Part shown: piece after piece, positions 13,211 through 20,835 of the stretch
Position numbering within the stretch: position 1 is the first letter of the stretch
Layout: each line of letters opens with the position of its first letter
Translations under genes and position numbers: made by a program
Assembly (NCBI RefSeq): GCF_004310285.1
Contig: NZ_SISF01000034.1
Span: 387,890-451,889, forward strand
Source of the DNA: Agrobacterium cavarae
GTDB taxonomy: Bacteria; Pseudomonadota; Alphaproteobacteria; Rhizobiales; Rhizobiaceae
Length of the DNA stretch: 64,000 nt
Direction: 5' to 3'
The notes under the pieces: generated by a model
Databases searched by the model: none
Seen by the model: the letters and a program-made list of their open reading frames with translations, nothing else
Told to the model about the DNA's origin: nothing

Positions 13211-13798
13211 TTGACAGAGCAATCTTTGGCCTCCCGCCTTCTTGACGTGATCGAACATGACATTTTGCCACTAACGAGCCGCGGTGTTGCGCTGGGAAAC
13301 AAGGTCTTCGGAGCGGCCATTCTGCGCAAGTCCGATCTGTCGCTGGTGGTCGCCGAAACCAATAATGAGCTCGAGAACCCTTTGTGGCACGGCGAGGTTC
13401 ACACCCTGAAGCGTTTCTACGAACTGGGCGAGAAGCCGGACACGAAAGACCTGATCTTCCTTTCCACGCATGAACCCTGCACCATGTGCATGTCGGCGAT
13501 TACCTGGGCGGGTTTCGACAATTTCTACTCCTTCTTCAGCCACGAAGATTCCCGTGACGCTTTCGCCATTCCGCACGATCTGAAGATCCTGAAGGAAGTC
13601 TTCGGTCTGGAGCCTGGCGGCTATCGGCGCAGCAACGCCTTCTGGCACTCCTACTTCATTGCCGATTTGGTAGCAGCGGAGGACGAACCGTTGAAAACGA
13701 AGCTGCAGGAGCAGACGGCGCGGATCAAAACGGTCTATAACGACCTCTCCAACAGCTACCAGTCGGGTAAGTCCGACAACAATATCCCCTTGAACTGA
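13211..13798 (+). CDS. Cytidine/deoxycytidylate deaminase-family protein
   Basis: Zinc-dependent deaminase fold. Seen: HGEVHTLKRF (zinc His and catalytic Glu, with Gly in place of the usual Ala of HAE) and PCTMCMSAI (two zinc cysteines), then a C-terminal extension of about 90 residues rich in charged helices. The substrate is not clear; the long tail and HGE make it unlike canonical TadA or Cdd. The start is uncertain: TTG 13211 (AAGGG about 9 bases upstream) gives MTEQSLASRLL, GTG 13202 adds three residues, and an upstream frame from 13109 lacks similarity. It sits 19 bases before mazG, so the two may be cotranscribed. Confidence 0.78.
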   Translation: MTEQSLASRLLDVIEHDILPLTSRGVALGNKVFGAAILRKSDLSLVVAETNNELENPLWHGEVHTLKRFYELGEKPDTKDLIFLSTHEPCTMCMSAITWAGFDNFYSFFSHEDSRDAFAIPHDLKILKEVFGLEPGGYRRSNAFWHSYFIADLVAAEDEPLKTKLQEQTARIKTVYNDLSNSYQSGKSDNNIPLN

Positions 13799-13817
13799 CA
13801 GTCCGGAAAGCAGCGCC

Positions 13818-14651
13818 ATGGAAGCCTCGACAGATATCTCCCGTCTCATCGAGATCATGAAGGCGTTGCGAGAGCCTGAGACAGGATGTCCTTGGGATAT
13901 CGTCCAGACATTCGAGACGATCAAACCCTATACGATTGAGGAAGCCTATGAGGTGGCGGATGCGATCGAGCGCAACGACATGGACGATCTTTGCGAAGAG
14001 CTTGGAGATCTCCTGCTGCAGGTCGTCTTTCATTCCCGCATTGCCGAGGAGATGGGAGCATTCTCCTTTGGCGATGTCGTCCATGCCGTGACCTCGAAGA
14101 TGATCCGCCGTCATCCTCATGTCTTTGCTGTTTCCGACGCGGACACGCCGGAATCGGTGAAGCTGCAATGGGATCAGATCAAGGCTGCGGAGAAGCGGGA
14201 GCGGCTAGAAAGACGCGCCTCGCGTGGCGTGAGCGACGATGCGAAGGCGGGTTTTCTGGGCTCGATCCAGCGCAGCCAGCCAGCGCTGACAGAGGCTCTG
14301 AAGCTTCAGGAACAGGCCGCGCGCGTGGGGTTCGACTGGTCGGCGGCAGAGCCGATCCTCGACAAGATCGAAGAAGAGATCGGGGAACTGAGACAGGCGC
14401 TTGCCGAAGGCCGGTCCGAGAGTATCAGTGACGAGTTGGGCGATCTGATCTTCGCTATGGTCAATATCGGTCGGCATGTCAAAGTCGACGCCGAAAACGC
14501 ACTGCGCGGCACCAACACCAAGTTTCGCCGTCGGTTTCGCCACATTGAAACCTCGCTTGCCGCCTCCGGGGAAACGCTTGAGGCAGCAAGCCTAGAGCGA
14601 ATGGAGGAGTTGTGGCAGGCGGCAAAAGCGATCGAGCGACAGCTCGGATGA
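13818..14651 (+). CDS. mazG: Nucleoside triphosphate pyrophosphohydrolase
   Basis: Hydrolyses NTPs/dNTPs to monophosphates and pyrophosphate, a house-cleaning and stress role. The 277 residues contain two MazG domains. The first has the metal motif EEAYEVADAIE and then ELGDLLLQVVFHSRIA; the second has EIGELRQAL and DELGDLIFAMVNIGRHV. RHPHVF in the middle is typical of the full-length bacterial enzyme. It follows the deaminase gene closely and converges with a diguanylate cyclase gene. Confidence 0.94.
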   Translation: MEASTDISRLIEIMKALREPETGCPWDIVQTFETIKPYTIEEAYEVADAIERNDMDDLCEELGDLLLQVVFHSRIAEEMGAFSFGDVVHAVTSKMIRRHPHVFAVSDADTPESVKLQWDQIKAAEKRERLERRASRGVSDDAKAGFLGSIQRSQPALTEALKLQEQAARVGFDWSAAEPILDKIEEEIGELRQALAEGRSESISDELGDLIFAMVNIGRHVKVDAENALRGTNTKFRRRFRHIETSLAASGETLEAASLERMEELWQAAKAIERQLG

Positions 14652-14667
14652 CCGTCGGACTGGCGCT

Positions 14668-15849
14668 TCAGGTGTCGTTGTTTCTCCGCATGAACTGCTC
14701 ATTGACGAAGTCTTCGGCGCGATAGAGCGTCAAACGGTTACGGCCGGCGGCCTTCGATGCGTAAAGCGCCATGTCTGCCTTCTTGAGCAGCGACATTGCA
14801 GTGCTTGTCTTCTCATCGCCCACCGCGATGCCCATGCTCAAAGTCGCCGTCACGGTTTGATCGTCCATCACATGCGTGATCGAGCTTACGACCTTCTGGA
14901 GCGAGTCAGCAAACGCCAGCGCCTCTTCCTTGCCAATATCCGGCTGATAAAGGATGAACTCCTCACCGCCAAAGCGGGCAAAGCTGTCCACCGGGCGGAT
15001 ACGGGTGAAGAGTTCTCTTGCCACGCGCGCCAGGATCTCATCGCCGGCGAGATGGCCGAACGTATCATTGATCCGCTTGAAGTGGTCGATGTCGATCATC
15101 ACGATTGCATCGCCATAGCGAATGGTCTCTGGAAGCCGCGAACGGAAGGAGTGCCGGTTCGGCACGCCCGTCAGAACGTCAAGCCCGACCAAGCCTCTCA
15201 ACCGCTCTTCGGTGCGTTCCTTGACGAGCGCCATGACGAAGAACGCAATGGCGAAATGGCAAATGATGGAGGCGAAAAATGCGTTTCTTGCGATGTTCAT
15301 CGCTTTCAGAGGAAAGGCGATCCCGACCGCTACGAGCAGTGTAAGAACAGCGGCGATGAGGATCGACATCGCCAAGGGCTTTCTAACGGGGAGCGGCTCT
15401 GTAAGGTTGTCGGCACGAACCGTAAGTGCAGACGCGAAAAGCAAGGCTGCGGCCGTAGTCTGGAACGCAATCGTTCTGCTATGTGGCAAATCGTAGAGGC
15501 CTGCGGCGATTATCAACAGGCAGATGACGACCGGCAGAGCCAGAACCAGCCATTCACGATTTCTCTTCCTCTGCCTGCTGATGCGGCACATGCCAATCCA
15601 GAAGACGGCGTATCCGAAAAGGCCTGCAAGCATTCCCGCCATTGCGAAAACATAAGCGCGCCCCTGCAAAAGCGATCCAGCCCCAACCAGGATCGACGCC
15701 AGCGCAACAAGAAAGAAGCCCACCGCCAAAAGGCCAAGACCAACGCTTTCACGGGATTGAGAGCGAACGTAGATGAAGCAAAGGCCGGCAACGACAAAGG
15801 AAAGCTTGTGGAGAATGAGGACAGTTGGAAGATCTAATTCCGGCAACAT
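14668..15849 (-). CDS. Membrane-bound diguanylate cyclase (GGDEF)
   Basis: About 393 residues: roughly seven hydrophobic segments in the first 210 residues, then a GGDEF domain beginning DVLTGVPNRHSF, with active-site motif GGEEF. An intact inhibitory site is present (RPVD, five residues before GGEEF), so product inhibition by c-di-GMP is expected, in contrast to the cyclase at 4916. ATG 15849 is preferred over the TTG one codon earlier. It is monocistronic, convergent with mazG. The sensory input is unknown. Confidence 0.9.
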   Translation of the reverse strand: MLPELDLPTVLILHKLSFVVAGLCFIYVRSQSRESVGLGLLAVGFFLVALASILVGAGSLLQGRAYVFAMAGMLAGLFGYAVFWIGMCRISRQRKRNREWLVLALPVVICLLIIAAGLYDLPHSRTIAFQTTAAALLFASALTVRADNLTEPLPVRKPLAMSILIAAVLTLLVAVGIAFPLKAMNIARNAFFASIICHFAIAFFVMALVKERTEERLRGLVGLDVLTGVPNRHSFRSRLPETIRYGDAIVMIDIDHFKRINDTFGHLAGDEILARVARELFTRIRPVDSFARFGGEEFILYQPDIGKEEALAFADSLQKVVSSITHVMDDQTVTATLSMGIAVGDEKTSTAMSLLKKADMALYASKAAGRNRLTLYRAEDFVNEQFMRRNNDT

Positions 15850-15971
15850 CAATATCCGCTCACATCATATTCGCCACGCGATTATCAGCTAATGGACATT
15901 CCCAACCTTAAGGCCTCGCAAAACGCGACCGTGACTGAGGACATAGTTGATATGCGATGCTGCTATCGATT

Positions 15972-16070
15972 CTAAAACGTGCCGCGATCTTTCATGTTCA
16001 CGTCCACGCTTCAAGTTGTTGTTTCGCCCTGCTCCCACATCGCATAGTGGCGTCACACTTTATCAGAACG
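15972..16070. repeat. Degenerate copy of dispersed repeat family A
   Basis: The segment 15972-16000 matches the reverse complement of the conserved end of the family A repeats at 36881 and 55022 (about 22 of 29 positions, including the core CGCGATCTTTC), and a looser CACATCGCA-like stretch follows near 16035. The rest has decayed. It lies in the 240-base gap between the diguanylate cyclase and hflX, where I see nothing else. Confidence 0.4.
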
Positions 16071-16090
16071 GTTTCGGCGAGATATCGCCG

Positions 16091-17419
16091 TCACCGTTCC
16101 CAGTCTTCCGACTGCGTCTTGGCACCGAGACCGAGCTTCCGCTCCAGCGCTGCCCCCTGCTCTCCCGAAAGCCGGATGTCGAGCGCAACAGAACCGTCTT
16201 CGCGGTCTTCGCGGCCATCGACGATGGCATTGTCGTAAACCCATGAGAGCAGCGGCAGTTGATCGACGCTCAACACGATCGTGGTTTCCGTCAGGACGCC
16301 CGACAGACGAACAGAAACATCGTCCATCAGCGCATCGACACCCTCGCCTGTCAGTGCGGAGACAGCACGGACATTCGCCCTTCCCTCTGCCTTCTGCATG
16401 ATGGCGTCATGTGCTTCCGGCTCCAGCCGGTCCACCTTGTTCCAGACCTCGATGATCCGTTCCTCGGCAACCTTTTCGTCAATGCCAAGATCGCCAAGAA
16501 TGCGCATGACATCGCCAGCCTGTGCGGCATTGTCGGGATCCGACATATCGCGCACATGCAAAACGAGATCGGCTTCCAGGACCTCTTCCAGCGTTGCGCG
16601 GAAGGCGGCGACCAGGTGGGTCGGCAGATCGGAGATGAAACCGACCGTGTCCGAGAGGATAACGGTGCGCCCATGCGGCAGTTTCATACGGCGAAGCGTG
16701 GGATCTAGCGTGGCAAACAGCATGTCTTCTGCCAGCACGCCCGCGCCAGTGATGCGGTTGAACAGCGTCGACTTACCGGCGTTGGTGTAGCCAACCAGCG
16801 CGACGATCGGATGAGGCACCTTACGGCGTTTGGCGCGATGCAGTTGGCGGGTCCGCACCACCTGCTCCAACTCGCGCTCGAGACGCACGATACGGTCTTG
16901 GAGAAGACGTCTATCCGCTTCGATCTGCGTTTCACCCGGACCACCCATGAAGCCGGCACCACCGCGCTGGCGCTCAAGGTGGGTCCAGCTTCTGACGAGG
17001 CGGCCCTTCTGGTAATTGAGATGGGCGAGATCGACCTGCAGCGTGCCTTCCTTTGTGGAGGCGCGGCGTCCGAAAATCTCAAGGATAAGACCGGTCCGGT
17101 CGATGACCTTGGAGTTCCACTGCTTTTCAAGATTGCGTTGCTGAACCGGCGTCAAAGGGTGATCGACGATCACCAGACCCGCATCCGTTTCATCAAGCAG
17201 ATGACCGATCTCTTCGATCTTACCGGTGCCGAACAGGGTCGCTGGACGCGGCTGGCTGACGGGGACGATCAGGCCTTGTGTGACGGTGAGGTCAATTGCG
17301 AGAGCCAGACCTTTGGCTTCTTCGAGCTTGGCCTCCATGGACCGCAGAGGCGCTGTCGCCGTCGCCTCGCGATGGTCACGCTGCTGCTTTAGCTGCGGGA
17401 CGAGGACGACCGCGCGCAT
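16091..17419 (-). CDS. hflX: GTPase HflX
   Basis: Ribosome-associated GTPase involved in rescue of stalled 70S ribosomes under stress. 442 residues: N-terminal HflX domain with the Gly-rich linker GGAGFMGGPGETQIEADRR, then the G domain with G1 GYTNAGKSTLFN, G3 DTVGFI and G4 NKVD. ATG 17419 is the first standard start in the frame, but the frame stays open upstream to a TGA at 17495-17497 and reads plausible sequence (NESIIPELEKRRDD), so a non-standard start may exist. It is downstream of hfq as in many proteobacteria, separated by a hairpin. Confidence 0.93.
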   Translation of the reverse strand: MRAVVLVPQLKQQRDHREATATAPLRSMEAKLEEAKGLALAIDLTVTQGLIVPVSQPRPATLFGTGKIEEIGHLLDETDAGLVIVDHPLTPVQQRNLEKQWNSKVIDRTGLILEIFGRRASTKEGTLQVDLAHLNYQKGRLVRSWTHLERQRGGAGFMGGPGETQIEADRRLLQDRIVRLERELEQVVRTRQLHRAKRRKVPHPIVALVGYTNAGKSTLFNRITGAGVLAEDMLFATLDPTLRRMKLPHGRTVILSDTVGFISDLPTHLVAAFRATLEEVLEADLVLHVRDMSDPDNAAQAGDVMRILGDLGIDEKVAEERIIEVWNKVDRLEPEAHDAIMQKAEGRANVRAVSALTGEGVDALMDDVSVRLSGVLTETTIVLSVDQLPLLSWVYDNAIVDGREDREDGSVALDIRLSGEQGAALERKLGLGAKTQSEDWER

Positions 17420-17535
17420 GTCATCGCGCCGCTTTTCGAGCTCGGGAATGATGGATTCGTTCGACGTATCGCGTGTAGAAATGTGCTGGCCCTTTCAATT
17501 GCTGGTGCCAGTTTAAAATATAGGCAGCTACACGA

Positions 17536-17570
17536 CAAAAACAACGGAGCTCGATCGTGAGTTCCGTTGT
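17536..17570 (-). terminator. Terminator or attenuator between hfq and hflX
   Basis: Arms 17541-17552 and 17559-17570 pair over 12 bp with one G-U, and on the minus strand a run of five T follows. It would end hfq transcripts, leaving hflX to read-through or its own promoter. Confidence 0.75.
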
Positions 17571-17617
17571 CGATCGCTGCAGGACCGGTAGATTGGATCC
17601 GTCTCAGAAGCGGTGAA

Positions 17618-17860
17618 TCAGGCCGCGCCTTCTTCGGTCTCGAACATCTGCATGGGCTGGCCAGGCATGATGGTGGAGATCGCATGCTTGTAGACGAGCT
17701 GCGAGTGTCCATCGCGGCGCAGAAGCACGCAGAAGTTGTCGAAAGACGTGACGACACCGGTCAGCTTGACGCCGTTGATGAGGAAAATCGTCAACGAAAT
17801 CTTCTGCTTACGAACGGTGTTGAGAAAGAGATCCTGTAGGTTTTGAGAACGTTCCGCCAT
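17618..17860 (-). CDS. hfq: RNA-binding chaperone Hfq
   Basis: Hexameric Sm-like protein that pairs small RNAs with mRNAs; in rhizobia and relatives it also influences nitrogen fixation and symbiosis genes. 80 residues, typical of the short alphaproteobacterial form. Sm1 is seen in QDLFLNTVRKQKISLTIFLI, and the Sm2 signature YKHAISTIMP is present. ATG 17860 is the only sensible start. It is downstream of trkA with a 187-base gap that should hold its own promoter. Confidence 0.97.
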   Translation of the reverse strand: MAERSQNLQDLFLNTVRKQKISLTIFLINGVKLTGVVTSFDNFCVLLRRDGHSQLVYKHAISTIMPGQPMQMFETEEGAA

Positions 17861-18047
17861 GGCGCCGCTTCTTTCTTTTTTGCCCGGATGGGAGACCGGG
17901 AAATCAAACTATCAATAATGCAATCCCGCTGGCCGTGCCCCCTGCCAATGGGTGAAACTCTGGTATCAAATCACGCTCTGTTCCGCAATGTCGAAAAACT
18001 CATGCTACTTTTTGGCGGCCTGCCGACATAGTGCGTTTGTCGATAAA

Positions 18048-19424
18048 TTAGAAATATTGCAACGACACCCTGAAAAGTTGTTCCACATCGCGCACGGAAT
18101 CTGCTGAAGCGAAGAGAATGACCCGGTCCTTCGCCTTGATCTTCATGTTGCCATCCGGGCGCAAAACGGTCTTGTCGCGATAGACCGCGCCGATGCGGAT
18201 CCCCTCGGGAAGATCGATCTCGCGAAGCGCTTGCCCGACGAGTGGAGACGTTTCCAGCGCCTCGGCCTCGATGATTTCGCCATTGCCGCGCTGTACCGCA
18301 TAGACGGAGCGAATGCGGCCCTTGCGCACATGCTGCAACACGCGTGAAATCGTCACGGCCCGCGGGTTGATATAGGCGTCCAGTGCCAGTGACTTTGCCG
18401 CATCGTGGAAGGACGTGGCATTCAGCAAAGCGAGGTTCGACTTGCAGCCCATCTGCTTTGCCATCACCGCGCCCAGAATATTGGTCTGGTCGTTGTTGGT
18501 CAGCGTCACAATCAGGTCAGCGTCCTGGATGTCGGCCTGGTGAAGGATTTTCTGGTCGAGAACCGACCCGTGCAGCACGATCGTTGAATTCAGGTTCTCC
18601 GAGGCCGCGATCGCCTTGTCGCGATCGAATTCGATGATCTTGACCCGGGTCTTCGGCTGCAATTCCTCGATGGAACGCGCGACATACTGGCCGATATTGC
18701 CACCGCCGGCGATCACGATCCGGCTCGCTTCTTTCTCCATGTGGCCGAAAAGCCCAAGCGTGCGGCGAGCGTGCTGGCGTTGACAGATGACATAGGCGAG
18801 GTCGCCGGTGCGCAATTGTTCGGAGGAGTCGACCGACTTTAGATGACCGTTGCGGAAAACACCAACCACAGTCGCCACCAGATCGGGAAAGAGCTGGCTC
18901 AACTGCTGCAGCGGCGTGTTGACGACCGGGCAATCTTCCATGCATTCGATTGCCAGCATGGAGACATTGTCATCGGCAAATCGCACCACATCGGTGGCGC
19001 CGGGGAATGCAATGCGACGAAGCACCATCTTGCCGACCTCGATCTCGGGAGAGATCGTCACATCGATCGACATGTTCTCGCGGCTGAACAGGTCACCATA
19101 TTCGGGAGCCAGATAGCTTTGATCGCGGATGCGGGCAATCTTGGTGGGCACGCTGAACAGGGCATGCGCCACCTCACAGGCAACGATGTTGATCTCGTCA
19201 TAGAGCGTGACGGCAATGATCATGTCGGCCTGATCGGCGCCGGCCTTCGCCAGCACATCCGGGTGCGAGCCATGACCAACATAGCCGCGCACATCGAGCG
19301 TTTCGGTGATCGCCGAAATCAGGGCTGCTGAGGTATCGATCACCGAAACCTCGTTGTCTTCGCGCGACAGTTGTTCGGCGATGCCGTAACCCACTTGCCC
19401 CGCGCCACAAATGATAACCCTCAT
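18048..19424 (-). CDS. trkA: Trk system potassium transport regulatory protein TrkA
   Basis: Peripheral NAD-binding regulator of Trk/Ktr potassium channels. The 458 residues show two tandem RCK units: TrkA-N with CGAGQVGYGIAEQL at the N-terminus and again AGGGNIGQYVARSI near residue 232, each followed by a TrkA-C domain. Full length with no defects. It follows ntrX by 46 bases on the same strand and is likely the distal gene of the ntrY-ntrX unit. The membrane subunit TrkH/G is not in this window. Confidence 0.95.
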   Translation of the reverse strand: MRVIICGAGQVGYGIAEQLSREDNEVSVIDTSAALISAITETLDVRGYVGHGSHPDVLAKAGADQADMIIAVTLYDEINIVACEVAHALFSVPTKIARIRDQSYLAPEYGDLFSRENMSIDVTISPEIEVGKMVLRRIAFPGATDVVRFADDNVSMLAIECMEDCPVVNTPLQQLSQLFPDLVATVVGVFRNGHLKSVDSSEQLRTGDLAYVICQRQHARRTLGLFGHMEKEASRIVIAGGGNIGQYVARSIEELQPKTRVKIIEFDRDKAIAASENLNSTIVLHGSVLDQKILHQADIQDADLIVTLTNNDQTNILGAVMAKQMGCKSNLALLNATSFHDAAKSLALDAYINPRAVTISRVLQHVRKGRIRSVYAVQRGNGEIIEAEALETSPLVGQALREIDLPEGIRIGAVYRDKTVLRPDGNMKIKAKDRVILFASADSVRDVEQLFRVSLQYF

Positions 19425-19470
19425 GCGCCCTCTCCGAGCCTGCTTCCAAACTCTGACGAGCGCATGCCCA

Positions 19471-20835
19471 TCAGACGCCGAGAGATTTGAGCTTGCGGTG
19501 GAGCGCGGAGCGTTCCATGCCGACGAATTCAGCCGTGCGGGAGATATTGCCGCCGAAGCGGTTGATCTGTGCCACGAGATAATCCCGCTCGAACATTTCG
19601 CGCGCCTCGCGAAGCGGAAGCGTCATGATGTGTTGATCGCCCTGTGCGGCAATCTTCGGCAGCATGTCGCCAATATCGGAGGGCAGCATGTCGGCGGTAA
19701 TGGACGTGTCGCCGCCTTCTGGACGGGTCAGGATCATCAAGCGTTCGATATTGTTACGAAGCTGGCGGATGTTGCCCGGCCAATCATGCGTCTGCAGGAC
19801 GGCCATGGCGTCATCGCCGATCTTGCGCGGACGAATGCCAGCCTGTTCCGAAATCTGGCGGATGAACATGTCCACCAGGAAGGGAATATCCTCGCGGCGC
19901 TCGGAGAGTGCCGGAACCTTGACCGGGACAACGGCGAGACGATGGTAGAGATCCTCGCGAAACAGCCCCTCGGAAATCAGGTTCTCAAGATTGAGCGCCG
20001 TGGAGGAGATAATGCGGACATCGACCTTGACCCGCTTGCCACCGCCCACGCGCTCGAACTGCTGATCGACAAGCACGCGCAGAATCTTGTTCTGCGTCTC
20101 CCGCGGCATTTCGCCTACCTCATCGAGATAAAGAACGCCGCGATGCGCCTCTTCAAGCGCACCAACCTTGCGGGGCTGCCCTGGCAGCCCCTCGGTGCCG
20201 AAAAGCGCGATCTCCATGCGTTCCGGCGTGATCGTGGCCGCATTCAGCGCAACGAAAGGCCCAGTAGCACGTGATGATTTTTTATGGATCATGCGCGCCA
20301 CAAGCTCCTTGCCGGAGCCAGATGGGCCAAGGATCATGATGCGGCTATTGGTTGGTGCTACGCGATCAATCGTCTGACGAAGCTGTGAAACGGCGAGAGA
20401 CGCGCCGATGAGTTCGACAGCGTCGCCAGTCCGCTTCTTCAACTCCTGAACCTCGCGCTTCAGCTTGGAGTTTTCCAGCGCACGTTCGGCAATCAGGATA
20501 AGACGGTCAGCCTTGAACGGCTTTTCGATGAAGTCGAAGGCGCCGCGTTTGATGGCGTTGACCGCTGTCTCGATGTTGCCGTGACCGGATATCATCACGA
20601 CCGGCAAGTCAGGGTGACGGTTCTTGATTTCATCGAGAAGCGCCAGACCATCCAACTTGCTTCCCTGCATCCAGATATCGAGAAAGATCAGCCGCGGCAC
20701 GCGCTCCGAGATGGCAGCCAACGCGCTGTCGCTGTCATGCGCCATGCGCGTCTCGTGACCCTCATCAGACAGAATGCCCGCAACGATCTCACGGATGTCG
20801 GCCTCGTCGTCGACGACCAGAATATCAGATGCCAT
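19471..20835 (-). CDS. ntrX: Nitrogen assimilation response regulator NtrX
   Basis: Partner of sensor kinase NtrY, involved in nitrogen metabolism and, in several Alphaproteobacteria, envelope and cell-cycle functions. 454 residues: receiver (VVDDEADIRE, then FLDIWMQG with the phospho-acceptor), AAA+ domain with Walker A GPSGSGKE and Walker B VLYLDEVGE, and a Fis-type HTH at the end (ISRTAEFVGMERSALHRKL). The GAFTGA loop that contacts sigma-54 is missing: the equivalent position reads EGLPGQPRKVG. ATG 20835 overlaps the ntrY end by 11 bases. Confidence 0.94.
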   Translation of the reverse strand: MASDILVVDDEADIREIVAGILSDEGHETRMAHDSDSALAAISERVPRLIFLDIWMQGSKLDGLALLDEIKNRHPDLPVVMISGHGNIETAVNAIKRGAFDFIEKPFKADRLILIAERALENSKLKREVQELKKRTGDAVELIGASLAVSQLRQTIDRVAPTNSRIMILGPSGSGKELVARMIHKKSSRATGPFVALNAATITPERMEIALFGTEGLPGQPRKVGALEEAHRGVLYLDEVGEMPRETQNKILRVLVDQQFERVGGGKRVKVDVRIISSTALNLENLISEGLFREDLYHRLAVVPVKVPALSERREDIPFLVDMFIRQISEQAGIRPRKIGDDAMAVLQTHDWPGNIRQLRNNIERLMILTRPEGGDTSITADMLPSDIGDMLPKIAAQGDQHIMTLPLREAREMFERDYLVAQINRFGGNISRTAEFVGMERSALHRKLKSLGV

